Below, one piece after another: positions 56,459 through 64,000 of a DNA stretch of 64,000 nt (positions are counted from its first letter, which is position 1; each line of letters begins with the position of its first letter). A program made the position numbers and the translations under genes. Origin of the DNA: Actinomyces sp. oral taxon 897 (GTDB taxonomy: Bacteria; Actinomycetota; Actinomycetes; Actinomycetales; Actinomycetaceae); assembly GCF_002999235.1 (NCBI RefSeq), contig NZ_CP027236.1:1054001-1118000 (forward strand), read 5' to 3'. The notes below the pieces were generated by a model. It was not told the DNA's origin, ran no database searches, and was given only the letters and a program-made list of their open reading frames with translations.

Positions 56459-57300
56459 TTTTCCACCTCAACCTTGCGTCCGGCGTAGATGAGCCCGGCC
56501 ATGCGCACTCCCTCGGAGTAGGCCACCGGCCCCACACTGGCCACCGGCAGGACGGCGTCCTCGCTCTCCCAGTACAGCTCGCCGGTGCTGGTCTCGTAGT
56601 CGGGGTTGTCCACACCGATCCAGTAGCGGGCCACGACCTGGTGGCCGTTCTCCCAGACGGTGGTGGTGGCGTAGCCGCCGGAGATCTTGAACCCCTTGCT
56701 AACGGCCCGTGCCGCGGCGAAGCGCAGCTGGTCGAACTCCCCGCCGGCCCAGGTCTCCAGGGTCCTGACCTCCGGATCCGGTGGCGGGGAGGGCAGGCGG
56801 TGGATCTCACGGAAGAGCTGGTCCAGGCGCTGGGTCACGCCCAGCTCGACGGCGAAGGCACGGATCTCCTCCAGCTCGGGCAGCAGCACCGGGTGGGGGA
56901 TGAGGACCCGGTCGGCCGTCAGGAGCAGGGACTCGCCGTCCAGGTCGACGACGCCAAGGCCCTCGTCGTCGGCGGCCCGCAGGAACCCGGTCTGGCCCTC
57001 CTCAGTGAGGACGACGGTGTCGGTCAGCCAGGAGCGCCAGGCCTCGTCGGCCCAGACCTGGGTCAGCAGGACGCGCGGCACGGGCAGGGAGCGCAGGAAC
57101 CAGCGCTCCACCTGCTCCCCGACCTCGGCGTCGTGGGTGCGCAGGAAGTCGAGGAGGGCGGCAAGGGACTCGTAGGCCTCCGTGTTCCTGGCCTTGGACG
57201 GTACGGTGGCCAGGACCCTGCCCTTGGCGTTACGAGCCACCACGGCGCCGTCGCGGATCGTGAGCTCGTACCCGGTACCTGTCGGGGTCCACTCCTGCAT
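56455..57300 (-). CDS. DUF4132-like protein, first gene of the MoxR/VWA operon
   Basis: 281 aa. It resembles the C-terminal module of DUF4132 proteins (RSLPVPRVLLTQVWADEAWRSWLTDTVV, then GYATTTVWENGHQVVARYWIG). Those proteins are regularly encoded with MoxR, VWA and SWIM genes. ATG 57300 follows AGGAGA; the longer frame runs back through the tRNA-Ala gene and is rejected. Probable promoter at 57339-57368. Biochemical role unknown. Confidence 0.75.
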   Translation of the reverse strand: MQEWTPTGTGYELTIRDGAVVARNAKGRVLATVPSKARNTEAYESLAALLDFLRTHDAEVGEQVERWFLRSLPVPRVLLTQVWADEAWRSWLTDTVVLTEEGQTGFLRAADDEGLGVVDLDGESLLLTADRVLIPHPVLLPELEEIRAFAVELGVTQRLDQLFREIHRLPSPPPDPEVRTLETWAGGEFDQLRFAAARAVSKGFKISGGYATTTVWENGHQVVARYWIGVDNPDYETSTGELYWESEDAVLPVASVGPVAYSEGVRMAGLIYAGRKVEVEK

Positions 57301-57338
57301 GTCCGTCTCCTGTGTGGCACGGCGGGAAGTACACCGGA

Positions 57339-57368
57339 ACGTTACCAACAAGACGATACCTGGTACAA
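57339..57368 (-). promoter_or_regulatory. Candidate promoter of the five-gene MoxR/VWA operon
   Basis: On the minus strand TTGTAC (57368-57363), an 18-bp spacer and TAACGT (57344-57339) lie 39 nt before the first ATG. Confidence 0.45.
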
Positions 57369-57369
57369 A

Positions 57370-57393
57370 CCTCCCCGGCAGGACGCCGGGAGG
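57370..57393 (-). terminator. Terminator of the tRNA-Ala pair
   Basis: On the minus strand a 9-bp stem with one bulged base (cctcccggc with gccggggagg) is followed by TTTG, 13 nt past the second tRNA. Confidence 0.6.
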
Positions 57394-57405
57394 ACGGGGA
57401 GCCTG

Positions 57406-57478
57406 TGGAGCTAGGGGGATTCGAACCCCCGACCTCTTCCATGCCATGGAAGCGCGCTACCAACTGCGCCATAGCCCC
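57406..57478 (-). tRNA. tRNA-Ala (GGC), copy 2
   Basis: 73 nt on the minus strand. Acceptor GGGGCTA with TAGCTCC (one G-U), D-arm GCGC/GCGC, anticodon arm CTTCC-ATGGCAT-GGAAG (anticodon GGC), T-loop TTCGAAT, discriminator A, no CCA. Identical to the copy at 57497-57569. Confidence 0.95.
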
Positions 57479-57496
57479 GAACCGACTGCGTCGGAG

Positions 57497-57569
57497 TGGA
57501 GCTAGGGGGATTCGAACCCCCGACCTCTTCCATGCCATGGAAGCGCGCTACCAACTGCGCCATAGCCCC
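57497..57569 (-). tRNA. tRNA-Ala (GGC), copy 1
   Basis: Identical in sequence to the copy at 57406-57478 and read first on the minus strand. The spacer is 18 nt, and a few flanking bases on both sides are identical too, so this is a recent tandem duplication. Confidence 0.95.
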
Positions 57570-57600
57570 GAACGGGCGCCGCCCGCGGGCGACGGCGACA

Positions 57601-57629
57601 ACTTTATGGAGTCACCGGCCCAGAGGCAA
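57601..57629 (-). promoter_or_regulatory. tRNA-Ala promoter
   Basis: On the minus strand TTGCCT (57629-57624), 17 bp, TAAAGT (57606-57601). Transcription would start near 57594, about 25 nt before the first tRNA. This is an A/T-rich island in the GC-rich surroundings. Confidence 0.6.
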
Positions 57630-57707
57630 ATCATTTTCCAGTGCGGTACCTCACCCGCACCCGGTGGCACCCGCCCACCGCGCCGGTCCCGCCCGCAGCG
57701 GGGAGGC

Positions 57708-58430
57708 TCAGGAGGTCCACAGGCCGGCGTCCCCGGCCTGGCAGGTGATCGTGTTCCAGGACACGACCATCCAGCCCGGCGCCCGCCCGGAGCGGCGCAG
57801 TACCGCCCAGTGGGCGTTGTCCAGCCCCTTGAGACCGAACCACGCCGAGGGGTCGGCCCCCAGCAGGTAGGTGGCGCCCAGGGTGATGGCCGAGCCGTGG
57901 GCGACCACCACCACCGGACCGGTCCCCGGGGGCTGGTCCGCGGCCCCCCCGACGGGCCCGGCCTGCCCGCGGGAGCTGACGGGGGCTGGCCCGCCGCCGC
58001 CTGACCGGGCCATGAGAGACTCAATGGCGCTGCCCACGCGCGCGGCGGCGTGGGCCCGGGTCTCCACCCCCACGCCCTGGGGGTCCCCACCGGCCCGCCA
58101 CACCTGGGCGGCCTCGGGCCAGCCCGTCTCGATCTGCGTCCGGGTCAGCCCCTCCCACGCCCCGAAAGAGCGCTCGACCAGGTCCTCGACGACATCGACC
58201 GGCACGGCCGTGCCACCGCCCAGCTCCTCGGCCAGTACCTGGGCGGTGGCGCGGGCGCGGGCCAGGGGCGAGGAGACGATCCGGCTGGGGCGCAGGGCGG
58301 CCAGGGCCCGGGCCGCCTGCACGGCCTGGGCCGTCCCGGTGGCGTTGAGGGGCACGTCGACGCGCCCCTGGACACGGCCAGCCACATTGTGGTCGGTCTC
58401 CCCGTGGCGCCACAGGACGAGGTCGGTCAC
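57708..58430 (-). CDS. Histidine phosphatase family protein
   Basis: 240 aa. Phosphoglycerate-mutase-like fold with the catalytic RHGETDHN near residue 8, SSPLARARATAQ, the acid loop with ERSFGAWEG and the second histidine in VVAHGSAI. GTG 58430 lies 2 nt after the rsfS stop. This gene commonly follows rsfS in actinobacteria. The substrate is not known and may be a phospho-sugar. An insertion of Gly/Pro-rich sequence lies before the second histidine. Confidence 0.92.
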   Translation of the reverse strand: MTDLVLWRHGETDHNVAGRVQGRVDVPLNATGTAQAVQAARALAALRPSRIVSSPLARARATAQVLAEELGGGTAVPVDVVEDLVERSFGAWEGLTRTQIETGWPEAAQVWRAGGDPQGVGVETRAHAAARVGSAIESLMARSGGGGPAPVSSRGQAGPVGGAADQPPGTGPVVVVAHGSAITLGATYLLGADPSAWFGLKGLDNAHWAVLRRSGRAPGWMVVSWNTITCQAGDAGLWTS

Positions 58431-58432
58431 GC

Positions 58433-58825
58433 TCAGTACGCCTCCGCCGCCGCGGCCACCTCGGCGAGGTCGTCCGGCAGCGCGACGGGCGGGCAGTCCT
58501 TCCACAGCCGCTCCAGGGCGTAGAACTCACGGTCCTGCTCCTGGAGGACGTGGACCACGATGTCCCCGAAGTCCAGGAGCACCCAGTGGGCCTCCTGCGT
58601 CCCCTCACGGAACCGGCGTCGGGCCCCGGCCCTGAGCAGGGCCTCCTCCACGGCGTCCACAATGGCCCGTACCTGGCGGTCGTTGGAGCCGGAGAGGATG
58701 AGGAAGACGTCGGTCAGGGCGAGGCGCTCGGAGACGTCGATGGCGACGATCTGCGTGGCCTTCTTGAGCGCCCCGGCCCTGGCGGCCAGGGCGGCGAGGG
58801 CGGCGGTCTCCGGGTTTGCGGTCAC
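58433..58825 (-). CDS. rsfS: Ribosome silencing factor
   Basis: 130 aa. Binds ribosomal protein L14 and keeps subunits apart when nutrients are low. Family motifs: ATQIVAIDVSERLALTDVFLI, GSNDRQVRAIVDAVEE, WVLLDFGDIVVHV and FYALERLW. GTG 58825 follows AAGGAG. It is third in the order nadD, proline-rich protein, rsfS, phosphatase. Confidence 0.96.
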   Translation of the reverse strand: MTANPETAALAALAARAGALKKATQIVAIDVSERLALTDVFLILSGSNDRQVRAIVDAVEEALLRAGARRRFREGTQEAHWVLLDFGDIVVHVLQEQDREFYALERLWKDCPPVALPDDLAEVAAAAEAY

Positions 58826-58852
58826 AGGACTCCTTGACTGTGTGGTGCGGAA

Positions 58853-60436
58853 CTAGAGGAGCAGGGGCGTGCTGACGCCCGTGGCGGCAGCGTTGCTGTC
58901 AGCCTGCGTCACGACGTACCAGGCTACCGTGCCCAGGACCAGCAGGAGGACCAGGATCAGCAGCCCGATGAGAAGGTAGTGGCCCAGCCGGGACCCGTCC
59001 TCCGGCTCGTAGCCGACCTCCAGGTTCGTGACGGACTCCTCCGCAAAGACCTCCTCGTCCGGGAAGACGGCCTCCGGTTCCGGGGCCGGTGCCGGTGCCG
59101 GGGCGGCCGCGCCCGGAGCGGCGCCCCGGGCGGCGTCCTTGCGGGCGATGCTGTCGTGGAGGGCCCTCCACTGGGGGGTCTCCAGGCCGTCGAACTCGGC
59201 GTCCACCGGCTGGACGTTCTGAAGCACCCCGGTCTCGTGGTCCACCGTGCGCACCCCCTGGACCCCTGAGGGGATCCGTACGATCGGACGCCGTGAGGGC
59301 GTGGCGGGGGCCGGGGCGGGGACGCGGTCCGTCCCCGCCGACTCCGGGGCGTCGGTGGCCAGGCGGTTCATGAGGGAGCGCCGGGCGGGCACGACGGCGT
59401 CGGCGGGGTCAGCCGACTCGGCCGAGGGCGGCGAGAGGGGCACCGGCTCGTCCTGGGCCTCGGCGGCGGGCAGGAGCCCGGTGGAGACGGCGGAGATCTC
59501 CTCGATCTGGGAGTCGGAGAGCTTGGTGGCGCTGGTGGTGGCACCCACCACCTGGCTCAGGCGTCCCTTGCGCCCCGGGGTGCGCCCGGAGGTGTCCGGG
59601 GACGAGGGCGTCGGGGCGTGGTGGGTGTGGTGGGTGTGGTGGGGCCTGGTGTCGTGGCCCCCGGCAGCGGGGGCGGAGGACGGAGGCGCCGGCTCCCTGC
59701 GGGTGGCGATCCCGTGGCCCCCGGCAGCGGGGACGGGGGACACGGCCCGCAGCGGCTCCCAGGGCGTGGGGACCGGACGGGACACCGGCCGCGTCCGGCC
59801 GGGTACGGGGTCCTCGTGCGTCGCCGGGCGGGCGGGCGTCTGCGCACCGGACCGCCCCGGTAGCGGGCGGGAGGTCGGGGACGGGCGGGCGGGCGAGGCC
59901 GGCCTGCGGGCCTCGCGGACGACCGGGGTGCGTCCTGTGGTGGGCACGGGGCGGGTGGACTGCTGGGTGGCGGAGGCGCGCCCGGAGACAGGCACCTGCC
60001 GGGTGGGCTGCCCCGCGGCCGGGACCGGGCGGGCGGGCGGGGCGGCCACAGGCCGCGGGGTGGGGCGGGCGGCGGGCGCCGGGCCGCCTCGGCCCGGTAT
60101 CCCGGCCCGGCCGCGCTCCCGGGGTGCCGGTGTCCTGGCGCCCGCGCGGGCCGACGAGGCCGGCAGGCCGCCGCCCTCCTCCAGGAGGGGGTTCTGGAGG
60201 GCCCGCGCCTCCTCGGGGGTGATCTCACCGGCGGCGACGGCCGCACGCAGGGCCTCGGCCTCCTCACGCAGGCGCTTGAGCTCCCGACGTGTCAGTAGAG
60301 GCTGCTGCCCTGTGATATATGCCTCACGTTCTGCGGCGCGCTCCGCAGCACGCTTGGCCCGCCGGCTCGAGCCGCGGCCTCCCGCTGGAGCGGCAGCGGG
60401 GCCACCAGAGTGGGCGTTGACGTCGTTGTCACTCAT
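58853..60436 (-). CDS. Proline-rich single-pass membrane protein between nadD and rsfS
   Basis: 527 aa. A basic/acidic coiled-coil start (about 20-80, [15 protein letters not shown].. [17 protein letters not shown]) is followed by about 300 residues rich in Pro, Arg, Ala and Thr with loose PVP..GR repeats. One membrane helix is near residues 488-512 and a short outside tail follows. No enzyme domain. Proteins of this layout occupy the same nadD-rsfS slot in Actinomyces relatives; a cell-envelope or division role is possible but unproven. It overlaps nadD by 8 nt, and AAGGAG inside nadD precedes ATG 60436. Confidence 0.8.
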   Translation of the reverse strand: MSDNDVNAHSGGPAAAPAGGRGSSRRAKRAAERAAEREAYITGQQPLLTRRELKRLREEAEALRAAVAAGEITPEEARALQNPLLEEGGGLPASSARAGARTPAPRERGRAGIPGRGGPAPAARPTPRPVAAPPARPVPAAGQPTRQVPVSGRASATQQSTRPVPTTGRTPVVREARRPASPARPSPTSRPLPGRSGAQTPARPATHEDPVPGRTRPVSRPVPTPWEPLRAVSPVPAAGGHGIATRREPAPPSSAPAAGGHDTRPHHTHHTHHAPTPSSPDTSGRTPGRKGRLSQVVGATTSATKLSDSQIEEISAVSTGLLPAAEAQDEPVPLSPPSAESADPADAVVPARRSLMNRLATDAPESAGTDRVPAPAPATPSRRPIVRIPSGVQGVRTVDHETGVLQNVQPVDAEFDGLETPQWRALHDSIARKDAARGAAPGAAAPAPAPAPEPEAVFPDEEVFAEESVTNLEVGYEPEDGSRLGHYLLIGLLILVLLLVLGTVAWYVVTQADSNAAATGVSTPLLL

Positions 60437-61130
60437 CGACGTTCTCCTTCCTCATGGACTGCTCCCGCGCGACACGGGCGGTCATCGACGTCACGGACGC
60501 CGTCCGTTCGGCCCTGCGGTACAGGCCGTACTTGCGAATGTATTGCACGACACCATCGGGTACGAGGTACCACACCGGGCTCCCCCGCCCGACACGCTCC
60601 CGGCAGTCGGTGGAGGAGATCGCCATGGCGGGTACCTCGACCAGGGAGACGTTCCCCGGCAGGCCGGGGTCGGTCAGGACGTGGCCGGGGCGGGTCACGC
60701 CCACCAGGTGCGCTAGGTTGAAGATCTCCTCATTGTCCTTCCATGTGAGGATCTGCGCCAGCGCGTCCGCACCGGTGATGAAGTACAGCTCCGCGCCGGG
60801 GTACTCGGCGGCGATGTCGTGCAGGGTGTCGATCGTGTAGGTGGTCCCGCCCCGGTCGATGTCCACCCGCGAGACGGTGAAGCGCGGGTTGGGGGCGGTG
60901 GCGATGACGGTCATGAGGTAGCGGTGCTCCGCCTTGGAGACCCGGCGGTCCCTCTTGAAGGGCTGGGCCCAGGTGGGCACGAAGATGACCTCGTCCAGGG
61001 CGAAGACGTCCTGGACCTCGCTGGCGACCACGAGGTGGCCGTGGTGGATGGGGTCGAAGGTGCCGCCCATAATGCCGATGCGCAGGCGACGAGAGTCGGC
61101 TGCGTCACGCTCCTGCGGGGGCTGAGGCAC
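60429..61130 (-). CDS. nadD: Nicotinate-nucleotide adenylyltransferase
   Basis: 233 aa. Makes deamido-NAD from nicotinate mononucleotide and ATP. The nucleotidylyltransferase signature [12 protein letters not shown] and the SSTDCRERV motif are present. GTG 61130 is preferred to an ATG six codons upstream because AAGGAG lies 7 nt before the GTG, inside the longer frame. First gene of the nadD-rsfS operon. Confidence 0.95.
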   Translation of the reverse strand: MPQPPQERDAADSRRLRIGIMGGTFDPIHHGHLVVASEVQDVFALDEVIFVPTWAQPFKRDRRVSKAEHRYLMTVIATAPNPRFTVSRVDIDRGGTTYTIDTLHDIAAEYPGAELYFITGADALAQILTWKDNEEIFNLAHLVGVTRPGHVLTDPGLPGNVSLVEVPAMAISSTDCRERVGRGSPVWYLVPDGVVQYIRKYGLYRRAERTASVTSMTARVAREQSMRKENVDE

Positions 61131-61259
61131 GTTCCCTCTCCTTGACATGTACTCGCGCGTGCGACCGGGCTCGCACTACCTACCATCCTGCCACGTCTCC
61201 TGAGTCACGTGCAGGTTACGACCTCGCCCGCGATCACGACCTATGATCTGTAATGATGC

Positions 61260-61265
61260 TATTAT
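61260..61265 (+). promoter_or_regulatory. Candidate -10 box of the DeoR-type regulator
   Basis: TATTAT in an A/T-rich patch (61240-61270) about 95 nt before the ATG. No clear -35 box. This gap (61131-61359) also contains the divergent nadD promoter. Confidence 0.4.
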
Positions 61266-61359
61266 CGCCTGACCAAGCACCCGGTTGCTCATAGCGAGCG
61301 GTCCTTCAGCGTAGCTTCCACGATCTTGCCACCGCCGTCATCATCCCAAGGAGAACGAG

Positions 61360-62136
61360 ATGACCCGTCACGAACGCCTCTCGGCCATACTCGGCATCGT
61401 CGTCGAGGAGGGCAGCATCCACATCGACGACATCATCACACGCCTGAACGTCTCCGCCGCCACCGCCCGGCGGGACCTCGACCTGCTGGCCAACCAGCAG
61501 CTCGTCACCCGTACCCGGGGCGGTGCCTACGCCAACCGTACCTCCGCCGAGCTCCCCCTGCGCTACCGGGCCTCCCGCATGGCCGACGAGAAGACCCGGA
61601 TCGCCCGGGCCGCCACCGCCCTGGTCAGGGCCGGGGACACCGTCGGCCTCAACGGAGGGACCACCACCACGGAGGTCGCCCGTGAGATCGCCCTGCTGCC
61701 CGTGGGCATCGACCCCGACCGTCCAGTGACGGTCGTCACCAACGCCGTCAATATCGCCTCCGAGCTCACCGTGCGCCAGAACGTGCGCGTGGTGGTCACC
61801 GGGGGCGTGGCCCGGGCCCGCTCCTACGAGCTCACCGGGCCCCTGAGCGACCTCATCCTCCCCCGCATCTCGGTCGACACCACGTTCCTGGGCGTGGACG
61901 GCATGGACGCCACGGGGGCCTACGCCTTCCACGAGGGCGAGGCCGCCGTCAACTACGCCCTGGCCCGCGCCGCCCAGCGCGTCGTGGTCGTCGCCGACCA
62001 CACCAAGCTCTCCAGGAGCACCTTCGCCCTGATCTGCCGTGCCGACGAGATCAACATGCTGATCACCGACATCGGCGCCACCGAGGAGCAGCTCGCCCCC
62101 ATCCGTGAGGCGGGCATCACGATCCGCCAGGTCTGA
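61360..62136 (+). CDS. DeoR/GlpR family transcriptional regulator
   Basis: 258 aa. A DeoR-type helix-turn-helix starts the protein (RHERLSAILGIVVEEGSIHIDDIITRLNVSAATARRDL, split over residues 3-41). A sugar-phosphate-sensing domain follows (VGLNGGTTTTEVAR, VVTNAVNIA, FLGVDGMD, VVVADHTKL). Such proteins repress sugar genes until a phosphosugar binds. The next gene, 52 nt on, is a GH112 phosphorylase, so the effector may be galactose 1-phosphate or an amino-sugar phosphate. AAGGAGAACGAG precedes ATG 61360. Confidence 0.92.
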   Translation: MTRHERLSAILGIVVEEGSIHIDDIITRLNVSAATARRDLDLLANQQLVTRTRGGAYANRTSAELPLRYRASRMADEKTRIARAATALVRAGDTVGLNGGTTTTEVAREIALLPVGIDPDRPVTVVTNAVNIASELTVRQNVRVVVTGGVARARSYELTGPLSDLILPRISVDTTFLGVDGMDATGAYAFHEGEAAVNYALARAAQRVVVVADHTKLSRSTFALICRADEINMLITDIGATEEQLAPIREAGITIRQV

Positions 62137-62188
62137 GGCCCCGCGCCAGCACCCGAACCGCACTCCCCCACCGCCCTCAAGGAGAACC

Positions 62189-64000
62189 ATGCCCCGTACG
62201 ACCGGTCGCGTCACCATGCCCATCCAGGAGGGCATTGACGACCAGATCCGTGAGCTCGCCGCCGCGCTCGGCGCCGACGCCGTACGCAACTCCGACGGCA
62301 CCTGGCTGCCCGAGATCGCCTCCGAGCTCGTGGACAAGGTGTACTCCACCTACTTCCCGGCCCGCGGGGACCAGGAGTGGGCCCTGGCCCACCCCGACAC
62401 CCTCGTCAACCAGTACCTCATGAGCGAGCGCGTCACCGCCACGGGCCCCGGCCCGCTGCGGATCGACGTCCTGGCCGGGTACTACCGGGAGCAGTTCCGC
62501 CCCTGCTACGAGCGCGTCGAGCGCTTCTGGGAGGTCATTGACCGCACCACCGGCCAGGTGGTGCCGGTCCCGGGCTGGGACGTGGAGGAGTCCACCGGCG
62601 TCCTGACCGTCCACGAGCCCGTCCCCTGGCACGAGTACACCGTCGGGTTCCTGGCGGACCAGGTGTGGGACACCACCCAGATGTACAACTACATCACCAA
62701 CGGCTGGGGGCAGACCGACCCCACCCGCGTCAGGGAACGCCCCTACGACGTGCGCAAGGACGGGGTGTGGGAGCACGCCCGGCAGGCCCTGACCACCTGG
62801 CTCGCCGAGCACCCCGAGGTGGACGTGGTGCGCTTCACCACCTTCTTCTACCACTTCACCATCGCCTTCAACGACCAGGCCAAGGAGCGCTTCGTGGACT
62901 GGTTCGGCTACTCGGCCTCGGTGTCCCCCCAGGCCCTGGACGCCTTCGAGGCCGAGTACGGCTACGCCCTGCGGGCCGAGGACTTCGTGGACGCCGGCTA
63001 CTACAACTCCCCGTTCCGGGTGCCCTCCCCCCGCTTCCGCGACTGGATGGACTTCACCAGCCGGTTCGTGGCCCGGCGGGCCAAGGAGCTGGTGGACATC
63101 ACCCACGCGGCGGGCCGTGAGGCCATGATGTTCCTGGGCGACAACTGGATCGGCACCGAGCCCTACGGGGAGCACTTCGCCTCCATCGGCCTGGACGCCG
63201 TCGTGGGCAGCGCCGGCAGCGCCGCCACCACCCGTCTCATTAGCGACGTCCCGGCGGTGAGGTACACCGAGATCCGCTTCCTGCCCTACTTCTTCCCCGA
63301 CGTGTTCAACCACGACGGCGGGGACCCGGTGGGCCAGGCCAACGACTCCTGGATGACCTCCCGGCGGGCCGTGGTGCGCCACCCCCTGGACCGCATGGGC
63401 TACGGCGGCTACGTCTCCCTGGCCCTGGAGTTCCCCGACTTCGTGTCACGCATTACGCAGATCGCCCAGGAGTTCCGCGACATCCACGAGTTCTCCGGCG
63501 GCCAGCGCCCCCAGGACGCGCCCGTCGTCGTCGGCGTCCTCAACCACTGGGGCGCCCTGCGCTCCTGGCAGACCCACATGGTGGCGCACGCCCTGCGCTA
63601 CAAGGCCACCTACTCCTACGTCGGGGTCCTGGAGTCCCTGGCCGGCCTGCCCTTCACGGTCCGCTTCCTGGCCTTTGAGGAGGTGCTCGCCAGCGGGGTG
63701 CCCGACGACGTGGACGTGCTCGTCAACGCCGGGGCGGCGGACACCGCCTACTCCGGCGGCCCGGTCTGGGACGACCCGCGCCTGGTGGAGCTCCTGCGCT
63801 CCTGGGTGGCGGCTGGCCACGGCCTCATCGGGGTGGGTGAGCCCACCGCCTACGCCAAGGGCGGATCCTTCTTCCAGCTCTCCGACGTCCTGGGGGTGGA
63901 CGAGGAGCGTCAGCTCACCCTGTCCACCGACCGCTACCCCACCGTGGTGGGCTCCCACCCCGTGACCGCGGACCTGTCGGGGGCCTTTGACGACGGCGAG
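62189..64000 (+). CDS. lnpA: 1,3-beta-galactosyl-N-acetylhexosamine phosphorylase (GH112), 5' part
   Basis: The first 604 codons; the frame is open to the window end. GH112 enzymes split lacto-N-biose or galacto-N-biose with phosphate to galactose 1-phosphate and an N-acetylhexosamine. It matches the bifidobacterial enzyme: FLGDNWIGTEPYGEHF (with the presumed acid Asp), GLDAVVGS, RFLPYFFPDVF, GYGGYVSLA, VGVLNHWGALRSW and VLVNAGAADTAYSGG. ATG 62189 follows AAGGAGAACC. No signal peptide, so it acts inside the cell on an imported disaccharide from mucin or milk glycans. Coupled with the upstream regulator. Confidence 0.95.
   Translation, partial: MPRTTGRVTMPIQEGIDDQIRELAAALGADAVRNSDGTWLPEIASELVDKVYSTYFPARGDQEWALAHPDTLVNQYLMSERVTATGPGPLRIDVLAGYYREQFRPCYERVERFWEVIDRTTGQVVPVPGWDVEESTGVLTVHEPVPWHEYTVGFLADQVWDTTQMYNYITNGWGQTDPTRVRERPYDVRKDGVWEHARQALTTWLAEHPEVDVVRFTTFFYHFTIAFNDQAKERFVDWFGYSASVSPQALDAFEAEYGYALRAEDFVDAGYYNSPFRVPSPRFRDWMDFTSRFVARRAKELVDITHAAGREAMMFLGDNWIGTEPYGEHFASIGLDAVVGSAGSAATTRLISDVPAVRYTEIRFLPYFFPDVFNHDGGDPVGQANDSWMTSRRAVVRHPLDRMGYGGYVSLALEFPDFVSRITQIAQEFRDIHEFSGGQRPQDAPVVVGVLNHWGALRSWQTHMVAHALRYKATYSYVGVLESLAGLPFTVRFLAFEEVLASGVPDDVDVLVNAGAADTAYSGGPVWDDPRLVELLRSWVAAGHGLIGVGEPTAYAKGGSFFQLSDVLGVDEERQLTLSTDRYPTVVGSHPVTADLSGAFDDGE

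Noticed and set aside
55211..56488. Plus-strand frame ending in a His/Thr-rich region
   Set aside because: The His/Thr richness is the direct result of the A/C-rich strand of the 944-aa gene; the minus-strand product is protein-like and fits the operon overlaps.

Overview
This window is about 70 percent G+C chromosomal DNA from an actinobacterium, most likely Actinomyces or a close relative. The evidence is the strong G/C preference at third codon positions, the many GTG starts, tRNA genes mostly without an encoded CCA, the DUF3145, DUF3052 and DUF1846 families, a fused TrpE-TrpG and a fused TrpC-TrpB, a Vkor-type thiol oxidase, and a GH112 galacto-N-biose/lacto-N-biose phosphorylase. The taxon is inferred from gene content; no search was run. 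I saw no insertion sequence, prophage or CRISPR array.

Left part (1-16.4 kb): lepA (5' part) on the minus strand, a membrane protein, a solitary TrpB paralogue, then a tryptophan operon with a Trp-Trp-Trp leader peptide: trpL-trpEG-trpD-trpCB-trpA. An exported repeat-domain protein and a PemK/MazF-like protein follow. Next is a complete lactococcin-972-type bacteriocin locus: precursor peptide, multispanning membrane protein and ABC ATPase.

Middle (16.6-39 kb): rpsT faces a minus-strand block holA-comEC-comEA-degV-leuS, the usual actinobacterial neighbourhood, here separated from lepA by about 16 kb. Housekeeping genes follow: HIT protein, DtxR-type regulator with a Vkor protein, metallophosphoesterase with a HAD phosphatase, an NSS transporter with a tiny subunit, deoD, DUF3145 and def. 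Then come tRNA-Asn, tRNA-Leu(UAA), an MFS transporter, a very unusual tRNA-Ile and tRNA-Val.

Right part (39.5-64 kb): DUF3052, aceE (pyruvate dehydrogenase E1), aspA, a short fatty-acid cluster (FasR-like regulator, acpP, fabF) and a tightly overlapping five-gene minus-strand operon. That operon encodes DUF4132-like, unknown 944-aa, MoxR AAA+ ATPase, DUF5682-VWA and SWIM zinc-finger proteins. Two identical tRNA-Ala genes, nadD / proline-rich membrane protein / rsfS / histidine phosphatase, a DeoR/GlpR regulator and the first 604 codons of a GH112 phosphorylase complete the window.

Three observations stand out. The tRNA at 38929-39019 (minus) folds with two consecutive anticodon arms, UAU and GAU, both reading isoleucine codons. 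At least nine genes have an xANNNT -10 hexamer exactly 6-7 nt before the start codon, the layout of leaderless transcripts; this also settles several starts. The five-gene MoxR/VWA/SWIM operon has an opening segment with extreme strand asymmetry and a different codon choice.
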